A stretch of 64,000 nt of DNA from Leptospira chreensis (GTDB lineage: Bacteria > Spirochaetota > Leptospiria > Leptospirales > Leptospiraceae), in the NCBI RefSeq assembly GCF_016919165.1, contig NZ_JAFFPS010000010.1, forward strand, positions 124,001-188,000. The letters are read 5' to 3'. Position numbers and translations under genes: made by a program. Of this stretch, positions 58,200 through 64,000 are shown piece by piece (within the stretch, counting starts at the first letter, position 1; each line of letters begins with the position of its first letter). The notes under the pieces are model-generated. The model made no database searches, was not told where the DNA came from, and worked only from the letters and a program-made list of their open reading frames with translations.

Positions 58200-59306
58200 A
58201 TGCGAATCCTTTATCTCATCCTCACCCTCTCTTTTTTCGTTTCCTGCCTTCGTTTCCGAGTGGAGAACCTAAAAGAAGAAATCCTCTTCCGCATCCCTCT
58301 TGGACAAACCAATGAGAGTTTTGAAGGTGTTGTGGTGAACCAAGTACTCACCAACGTTCCACTCACCATCCCCAACTCTTCCAATATTAGCGCAATGGCG
58401 GACAATAAACAAGCCGTAATCAAACTTTTTGACAGAAATGGGAGACTGGACGCCACACTCGGCAACCCCGATTTCAAATCCATTTCCGGAATTCCGCATT
58501 ACCCGTTTCGGTTTGGTGGGATTGGGATTGTGGCCATGAACGAAGATGGGGATCTCATTGTTCAAAACAGAATTTCCACCAAGGGAATGGAACTTCCCCA
58601 AGGACAAGAAAACTTATACAAAACGTACAGCGGTGCCTTTTCCACCCAAGGGGCGACAGTCCTTCCCTCGTTTCTTGTACAAATCTCCCAAAAAGGTGTC
58701 GTGAAATTTATGTTAGGAGCTTCCGGAAAGAACTCTGAACCATTCCGATACATTGAATTCATTTTACCCGGCGAAGGGGAAAAGTTATTTGTTTACCATC
58801 GCATTGCAGAAGAGATGCGACTTTCTTATTTTGAAGAAGGGGAATTAAAAGGAAATTTAAAAGAGTCTAGTTTGGATGTATTTGCCAGTAACGACGCCAA
58901 AGAATATGACATCACTTTAGATAAACTCCTCCCCCATCCAGAAGGAGAGTATGTTCTTGGATCTTTTAGTTACTATTCTAAAAAAGACAAACGATTCAAA
59001 TTCAGAAGGATCTTTCGTTTTGTTTTTGATTCCAAAAGTTCTGAATTCTTAAAAGAGATCCAAGATCCCTCCGAGATTTTATTTTCCATTCGAAACAATG
59101 GGGAGTTTTATATTTGGGAAACAGAAGACGGTGGAAATGCGGCAAGACTCCAAGTCCATGACAAAGAAGGAAACCATATCAATAACAAACGGATTCCTTT
59201 TTCCAGTCCACGCGGACAGTGGAGAGAAACCTATACAGATGCCTTTGATAATATCTATTCGGTTCGGATTCGTGCGGGTGCTCTCGAAGTGTATCGTTGG
59301 ATTTAA
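58200..59306 (+). CDS. hypothetical lipoprotein, propeller-like
   Basis: 368 residues from ATG 58200. The N-terminus MRILYLILTLSFFVSC is a clear lipoprotein signal peptide; the longer frame to 58116 would bury it and overlap the opposite promoter. The mature protein has repeated strand-turn units (NKQAVIKLFDRNGRLDATLG, EDGDLIVQNRI, RLQVHDKEGNHI) like those of leptospiral LIC_12708-type or six-bladed propeller lipoproteins; the family name is from memory. It is divergent from rimP and shares TAATG with the next gene. Confidence 0.7.
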   Translation: MRILYLILTLSFFVSCLRFRVENLKEEILFRIPLGQTNESFEGVVVNQVLTNVPLTIPNSSNISAMADNKQAVIKLFDRNGRLDATLGNPDFKSISGIPHYPFRFGGIGIVAMNEDGDLIVQNRISTKGMELPQGQENLYKTYSGAFSTQGATVLPSFLVQISQKGVVKFMLGASGKNSEPFRYIEFILPGEGEKLFVYHRIAEEMRLSYFEEGELKGNLKESSLDVFASNDAKEYDITLDKLLPHPEGEYVLGSFSYYSKKDKRFKFRRIFRFVFDSKSSEFLKEIQDPSEILFSIRNNGEFYIWETEDGGNAARLQVHDKEGNHINNKRIPFSSPRGQWRETYTDAFDNIYSVRIRAGALEVYRWI

Positions 59307-60799
59307 TGAAACAAAAACCCTTATTCACCAACAAGGAATCTAAGGCCTTAGATTCTCTCGCTACCAAGGAATTAGGGTTTCAAGAACAAACCTTAATGGG
59401 GATGGCTGCCCTTTCTATTTTTCATGCCAATGAAGATTTATGGAAAACAGCAGAATCCATTTGGATTCTTTCTGGGACGGGAGGAAACGGGGGAGATGGT
59501 TATGCCCTGGCTCATACCCTCTTCCAAGAAGGTTATTCTGTTCGGTGTTTTGCCACCTCCCCTAACAAAAACGATGCGGGAAAATTTTATGAAACCCTGG
59601 TTTCGAAAACTCTCGGTGCCATTGGCAGTGTAGATGATTTTTACAACGAATGGGAAGAGGCAGAGGAAGATTCAGTCCTTCTTGTGGACGCCCTTCTCGG
59701 AACGGGATTCCAAAATCCCCTCTCCGAAGAACTGAAAGAACTCATTGATACCATCAATGATAGTGATGTATTTTTTTACCGGCTCTCCCTCGATACAGCC
59801 AGTGGTTGGAATCCTAATTTACTTGGGGAGAAGGATGCGAAGGCCCATAGTTTTGTTTTTGCCGATTCCATTGAGGAATTGGGGACAAGAAAATGGGAAA
59901 ACATTGGATTTATTTATGAAAAAGATTCCATCATTCCCAGATACTATGAATCCATTGGATTTCCGGTCCGATCCCATTTAAACAATGTTACCTTTTCCAA
60001 ACGATACTATTTAGAACCAGATCCAGAAAACGCAATCACTGCCATCAAACGAAAGAACAAAGACCATAAATACAGTGCAGGTTCTGCTCTATTTTATGGG
60101 GGTTCTGATGGAATGGAAGGAGCCATATTACTTTCGGAACAGGCCTTTTCTAGGTTAGGTGGAGGGATTAGTAAAATCGCCTCTCCTTCTTTAAAAATCA
60201 GCTCTCTGATTCTCAAAGAGGATCTTTCCAAAATGGCAAAAACAAGTTCTCTTGCAGAAACACTCGTTGATCCTTTTTTAAAAAAAACAAAGACAATCGT
60301 TGTGGGCCCGGGCCTTACTCAATACCCAAATGATTTGAGTGGATGGGAAGTTCCGGAAGGGTTACGTTTGGTTTTGGATGCCGGTGCCATTCCAACAAAA
60401 GGGAATTCACTTCCCAAAGGAAATCAAATCCTACTTACCCCTCACGTGGGGGAGCTGAACCGAATGACAGGGATCACCCACCATTCTGTTCAGGCCGCCT
60501 ACGATACGTTAATTGAATACTGCCCGCAAAACAATGTCTATGTGCTTCTGAAATCCTTTGTAAGCCTTCTTGTTTGTCCCGATGGTTCCTCTTATGTTTG
60601 GGAATCACCGAATCCAAAACTGGCGACTATGGGAACAGGGGATTTACTATCCGGGATCCTTGCTCGGTATTTGAGTTTGGACTTGTCCATTCCAGAGGCC
60701 GTGCATTTGGCACTTTCTTTGCTCGACCATTCCAAACAATCGGAAGAGCCCTACCCTTCGGCCCACCAAATTCTAAAATCTCTAGTGGAGCTCATTTAA
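59306..60799 (+). CDS. nnr: bifunctional NAD(P)H-hydrate epimerase/dehydratase
   Basis: 497 residues repairing hydrated NADH/NADPH. The N-terminal YjeF_N epimerase domain has SGTGGNGGDGYALAHTLFQEGY and VDALLGTGFQNPL. The C-terminal ADP-dependent dehydratase (from about residue 235) has YSAGSALFYGGSDGMEGA, TPHVGELNRMTG and GTGDLLSGILARYL, with the catalytic Asp in GTGD. ATG 59306 overlaps the stop of the lipoprotein gene, and the next gene begins at the base after its stop, so three genes are coupled. Confidence 0.93.
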   Translation: MKQKPLFTNKESKALDSLATKELGFQEQTLMGMAALSIFHANEDLWKTAESIWILSGTGGNGGDGYALAHTLFQEGYSVRCFATSPNKNDAGKFYETLVSKTLGAIGSVDDFYNEWEEAEEDSVLLVDALLGTGFQNPLSEELKELIDTINDSDVFFYRLSLDTASGWNPNLLGEKDAKAHSFVFADSIEELGTRKWENIGFIYEKDSIIPRYYESIGFPVRSHLNNVTFSKRYYLEPDPENAITAIKRKNKDHKYSAGSALFYGGSDGMEGAILLSEQAFSRLGGGISKIASPSLKISSLILKEDLSKMAKTSSLAETLVDPFLKKTKTIVVGPGLTQYPNDLSGWEVPEGLRLVLDAGAIPTKGNSLPKGNQILLTPHVGELNRMTGITHHSVQAAYDTLIEYCPQNNVYVLLKSFVSLLVCPDGSSYVWESPNPKLATMGTGDLLSGILARYLSLDLSIPEAVHLALSLLDHSKQSEEPYPSAHQILKSLVELI

Positions 60800-61411
60800 A
60801 TGGGAAAAGGTTACCACTCTCGTTCCCCAGAAGAATTTCGTGATTATCTAAAACAGATCGGCGATAAAAATAAAAAGACAAGGTGGAGACAAATTGTCAT
60901 CCTCATTGATTTGGTGCTTGTGATCCTTATTTTTTATATTGGGTTTCGCGCACTGAATCCTGGAAGTTTCCAAAACCGCACCCAGTCCGACAAACAAATC
61001 GTAGATGGTTATCCGACTTACTTAAGTCTTTCAAGAGAAGAAGATGATTTGTTCCAAGGTTATTTTTTATTCATTGAAAATAATACAAAAACGGAAGCAA
61101 AATTTCCAAATCCAAAATGGACATCGGAATTTCGCATCCAAACGAAACAAGGCCTATTGTGTTTTCAGGAAAAGATTGAATGGGATAGTAGAACCATTCC
61201 CGCACAGGCCAATGGATTTTTATACCATTCTGTTTCCAAAAAAAAATGGAAGGACTTAGTTGCGGATTGTCGTAAAGAGATCTTTGATGAAGACGCCTCT
61301 ATCTTTCGATCTAAGTTTCGTTCTCTGGATTTAGGTTTTTATTCCCAAGTCCTCATTCATTCAGAAGATAGAACCTTCACCTTCCAAATCAAACAAAGAC
61401 CATACAAATAA
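60800..61411 (+). CDS. hypothetical single-span membrane protein
   Basis: 203 residues. A basic N-terminal tail of about 30 residues, one membrane helix (IVILIDLVLVILIFYIGF, about 33-50), and a periplasmic domain rich in beta strands with three Cys. No recognised family. It directly follows nnr with no intergenic base, so it is in the same operon. Confidence 0.7.
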   Translation: MGKGYHSRSPEEFRDYLKQIGDKNKKTRWRQIVILIDLVLVILIFYIGFRALNPGSFQNRTQSDKQIVDGYPTYLSLSREEDDLFQGYFLFIENNTKTEAKFPNPKWTSEFRIQTKQGLLCFQEKIEWDSRTIPAQANGFLYHSVSKKKWKDLVADCRKEIFDEDASIFRSKFRSLDLGFYSQVLIHSEDRTFTFQIKQRPYK

Positions 61412-61461
61412 GATCCGCTTACAAAGGTTTGTCCAACTTTCGTTTTATATTTCAGCGAAGG

Positions 61462-61914
61462 TTACCGGCCATTGGGCTGCAAGGAACTGGAAACAATGAT
61501 TCCCCCCAAAACAATCAGGACCGTGCCGATCAAAACTTTAACAAAGTTCAAATCTCTCCACTCTGAAAAAACAATGGCTCCCAGGATGACGGCAACGATG
61601 GCATTGGAATTGGTGAGAGGGGCAATGACTGATACGGGTAACTTCAAAACTGCAATCCCGTAACTCATACAATAGATCGCCGTAGACCAAGATAGTCCCA
61701 TAAGAATGGCAAAAAGGCCACCGCTTACAGTGACTTCCCTCATTCCACTTTGGAAAGCAAAGAAGATTCCGTAACAAAAAATGGAGAACCCAACAAAGAC
61801 CAAATAAATTGGCAAACTGATTCCTGCTCGTAGGCTCAGTTTCATAATGACAGTTCCCATTCCGAGAAGCAAAGCGGGGAAAACCCCGCCGATGAGTATG
61901 GTTCGAATTTCCAT
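61462..61914 (-). CDS. half-size DMT/EamA-type transporter
   Basis: 150 residues with five predicted helices, one EamA repeat: it has the SAPLTNSNAIVAVILGAIVFSEW-like segment (IAPLTNSNAIVAVILGAIVFSEW) seen at the end of each EamA repeat. Single-repeat members are expected to work as dimers. It is the last gene of marR-DUF1398-eamA on the minus strand, so efflux controlled by the MarR regulator is plausible. Confidence 0.8.
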   Translation of the reverse strand: MEIRTILIGGVFPALLLGMGTVIMKLSLRAGISLPIYLVFVGFSIFCYGIFFAFQSGMREVTVSGGLFAILMGLSWSTAIYCMSYGIAVLKLPVSVIAPLTNSNAIVAVILGAIVFSEWRDLNFVKVLIGTVLIVLGGIIVSSSLQPNGR

Positions 61915-61932
61915 ACTTTAATTTAACGAGAG

Positions 61933-62352
61933 TTACTCGCCGATTGTAACGTCTGGATACTCTTCCAGATAACTTTCACCGTTAGCACCATAGTAAATCA
62001 CTTTCCGGCCTGTGAAATCTACATCATAACCAATGACTCCCGCTTCCCATGCTGCTTTCAAAAATTCCGGGAATGTGCTTCTACCTTCCTGGTCGGTGCG
62101 AAGTGCTGTGATCAGTGCCTCACGGTCAAAGTTCGCAATCTCATGAACCCCTGTCACAAGAGGGGTTCCTTGTTGTACAACAGAACCATCTTTCATATGA
62201 TAGACTGCTTGGCAGGATGGTAGTGACCAACGATTGCTATGCACGCCGGCGCTACGAAGGACTTCCGCAAGCACAGGAAAGCCTCCGACTTTCGGGCGAA
62301 TGGACACCGCATATTTTTGTGCGTCTGTGAGTCTGGTGGTGATTGGGTTCAT
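61933..62352 (-). CDS. DUF1398-family protein
   Basis: 139 residues. The N-terminal DAQKYAVSIRPKVGGFPVLAEVLRSAGV and the C-terminal FLKAAWEAGVIGYDVDFTGRKVIYYGANGESYLEEYP match the DUF1398 family (E. coli YbcV type), known only as small cytoplasmic proteins of unknown role. It lies between marR (10-base gap) and the DMT transporter (18-base gap). Frequent pairing with stress regulators suggests an accessory stress protein, but no activity is known. Confidence 0.8.
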   Translation of the reverse strand: MNPITTRLTDAQKYAVSIRPKVGGFPVLAEVLRSAGVHSNRWSLPSCQAVYHMKDGSVVQQGTPLVTGVHEIANFDREALITALRTDQEGRSTFPEFLKAAWEAGVIGYDVDFTGRKVIYYGANGESYLEEYPDVTIGE

Positions 62353-62362
62353 GATTTTCTCC

Positions 62363-62833
62363 TTATTCCATTGGGTTTGCGTTTAGTTTATTTAGGTCTG
62401 CGAGTTTGATGAGTGTCTTCATCAGAAGGTCTCTTTCGGTTTGAGATAGTAATGAGAAAAATGCCGAATCATTTTCATCGGCGATCTTGGAAAGCTTAGG
62501 AATGAGTTTCGTTGCCTTGGATGTGAGCTCGATGTCCTGATAACGGCGATCCCCTGCAGATTCTGCACGAGTCACAAGGCCCTTGTTCAAAAGACGATCA
62601 ATGAGTTTGGATACAGCACCGCGAGTGAGGCCTGTGATCTCGGCCACAGCACTCGGCGAGGTATTTTCCTCATGGGAATACATCTCCCGAAGAATGACCC
62701 ACTCAGCAACGGTGACATCAAGAGCCGCCAGTTTCTTTGCAAAAGACTGGGAGACCGCATTGGATACAACCCGCAAACGGTAACCAATATGAGATTTTAG
62801 GTGGCTTGGTTCGAGGATTTCCTTTTTGGTCAT
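62363..62833 (-). CDS. MarR-family transcriptional regulator
   Basis: 156 residues. The winged-helix core has SPSAVAEITGLTRGAVSKLIDRLLNKGLVTRAESAGDRRYQDIELTSKA as helix-turn-helix and wing, with dimerisation helices at both ends. The gene sits 9 bases downstream of a perfect 20-bp palindrome (62843-62862) typical of MarR operators, so autoregulation of marR-DUF1398-eamA is very likely. Ligand unknown; two Cys of the oxidation-sensing subgroup are not evident. Confidence 0.9.
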   Translation of the reverse strand: MTKKEILEPSHLKSHIGYRLRVVSNAVSQSFAKKLAALDVTVAEWVILREMYSHEENTSPSAVAEITGLTRGAVSKLIDRLLNKGLVTRAESAGDRRYQDIELTSKATKLIPKLSKIADENDSAFFSLLSQTERDLLMKTLIKLADLNKLNANPME

Positions 62834-62842
62834 AAATCAAAC

Positions 62843-62862
62843 ATAGTTTCCTAGGAAACTAT
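62843..62862. promoter_or_regulatory. MarR operator palindrome
   Basis: ATAGTTTCCTAGGAAACTAT, a perfect 20-bp inverted repeat 9 bases upstream of the marR start codon, with the symmetry and length of MarR-dimer sites. Confidence 0.8.
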
Positions 62863-63051
62863 TTGCAAGGAAATTAATTCAGGGATTTATTCTTTTTTTA
62901 TCGTTTTATTGGAGTCTTTTAGTAAGAGACCGCAAGCATGGATGAGATCCCCACCAATCAAAACCAAAAGTAGGATTTCGGAATCATTGGTGTCAGACCA
63001 AAAACAAATCAAAATTCATTTTCATGAAACCGTCTTTAATGGAAAAAAATA

Positions 63052-63999
63052 TTATAACTGACTATTCAACAAATCAAAGTTATTGGTAGATTTCGCTTCA
63101 CAACTTCGTATCTGACCAAATTGATTTTCACCACCGCAAGCTAAAATGGAATTTCCTATCGACTCAAAAACAAACAATGCCCTGGAAGTTGTTAAACTAT
63201 AAGATTCTTTATTAAGTATACCAAGATTAGAAACTTTGTAACAGTCAGTCGGCTCTGTATAGATATTATTTTCAAATCTACCCCCGCCACAAATAATCAC
63301 ATCAGAACCTACTTTCACTGATCCATGCGCCCCACGAGATTCACCCATATTCCCGACCAGAGTGAAATTTCCTGTGCCAAAATCGTAAATTTCGACAGAC
63401 TTGGAGTATGAATAATTTCCGTTTATATCAAAAGAATAACCACCTGACAAAACCACGCGATTATTATCTAAGAGATTGGCTGTATGATTGGAACGCGCAA
63501 CAGACATTTGCTGTCCAACTAACGTAAAAACATTGGTAGCGGGATCAAAAAGTTCAGCCGAAGATAACGTTTCACTAATACCATCCCCTCCAAAAATCAA
63601 AACTTTTCCGTTATTTAATAAAGTAGCAGTATGCCTTCTACGCGAAAAATTCATATCATTGATTAATTCAAAAGAACTGGTTCCTGGATGGAAAACTTCT
63701 GCTGACTTCAACTTTTCTGATTGTTTTCCAAAGCCACCAGTGATCAAAACCCGGCCATCATTCAAAAGAGTTGCCGTATTGTGAGTTCTCGGTATATTCA
63801 TTGGAGAAACGATAGAAAAAGAATTTATCGATGGATCATATACTTCCGAATCAGGAAGAATCAATCTACCGTCATAGCCTCCAATAATGAGAACTTTTCC
63901 ATTCTGCAAAGTGACAGCTTCGTGCTGATATCTGCGTTTATTCATTGAACCCAAAAAAGAAACTCTATTTTCCGTTAATTTATAAACGTTAGCCATCAT
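63052..63999 (-). CDS. Kelch-repeat protein, 5' end outside window
   Basis: At least 315 residues, reading up to the window edge, so the start and any signal peptide are not seen. Six Kelch-like repeats of about 50 residues, each with RR/R-x-x-H-x-A-x-L-x-x-G-x-V-L-I-x-GG (for example RRRHTATLLNNGKVLIFGG and RTHNTATLLNDGRVLITGG) followed by SAELFDPATNVF-type strands. A beta-propeller, probably a surface lipoprotein as in other leptospires. The C-terminal part has Cys pairs (ILACGGENQFGQIRSCEA). The 218-base gap before marR on its 3' side holds no gene. Confidence 0.85.
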   Translation of the reverse strand: MMANVYKLTENRVSFLGSMNKRRYQHEAVTLQNGKVLIIGGYDGRLILPDSEVYDPSINSFSIVSPMNIPRTHNTATLLNDGRVLITGGFGKQSEKLKSAEVFHPGTSSFELINDMNFSRRRHTATLLNNGKVLIFGGDGISETLSSAELFDPATNVFTLVGQQMSVARSNHTANLLDNNRVVLSGGYSFDINGNYSYSKSVEIYDFGTGNFTLVGNMGESRGAHGSVKVGSDVIICGGGRFENNIYTEPTDCYKVSNLGILNKESYSLTTSRALFVFESIGNSILACGGENQFGQIRSCEAKSTNNFDLLNSQL

Positions 64000-64000
64000 A

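Overview
The window reads as a chromosomal segment of a Leptospira-type spirochaete, probably from the saprophytic side of the genus. This rests on gene content and protein similarity recalled from the family, not on a search. Signs are about 40% G+C, periplasmic-flagellum genes (flgF, flgG-flgA-flgH-flgI-flgJ, fliG), the rpsU-yqeY-dnaG-rpoD block, many small lipoproteins with loose lipoboxes, and a multidomain MHYT hybrid kinase.

Layout. 1-9.2 kb: end of peptide deformylase, an RND efflux pump, a NodB-type deacetylase, tyrS, glpD and a carbohydrate-binding-like lipoprotein. 9.2-13.6 kb: the macromolecular-synthesis block on the minus strand (rpsU, yqeY, dnaG, rpoD). 13.6-23.4 kb: metabolism and housekeeping (fbp, pyruvate dehydrogenase E1 alpha/E1 beta/E2, fliG, tRNA-Asp, a CDP-alcohol phosphatidyltransferase, a lysine-rich histone-like protein). 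23.6-37 kb is the most accessory-looking part. It holds a SpoIIE phosphatase, a TetR regulator beside a class II aldolase and a metal-site-less paralogue, an AraC regulator beside a free-standing copy of its effector domain, a hybrid kinase/HD-GYP two-gene unit, an SDR, and an AT-rich cluster of small exported proteins that includes a damaged gene, next to a GC-rich structured element. 37-43.4 kb: flgF, then a tightly packed plus-strand operon (RRM protein, ATP-grasp enzyme, two methyltransferases, and a BrkB/YihY membrane protein carrying an inserted Asp-box repeat domain). 43.5-58.1 kb: a long minus-strand run from rimP-nusA-infB-rbfA-truB-rpsO-pnp through an M16 protease and dut into flgG-flgA-flgH-flgI-flgJ. 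58.2-64 kb: a lipoprotein, the NAD(P)H-hydrate repair enzyme, a small membrane protein, a MarR-DUF1398-DMT transporter operon with a perfect operator palindrome, and the 3' part of a Kelch-repeat protein.

The strongest non-routine signals are (i) the BrkB/Asp-box chimera and its operon, (ii) the TetR neighbourhood, with a matching CGACA-NN-TGTCG palindrome in two intergenic regions and an aldolase pseudoenzyme, (iii) the GC-rich hairpin element at about 36.9 kb, (iv) a CCGATAGAAA-like motif in front of three flagellar genes, and (v) several long perfect inverted repeats at gene ends. I saw no insertion sequence, prophage, CRISPR array or rRNA gene.
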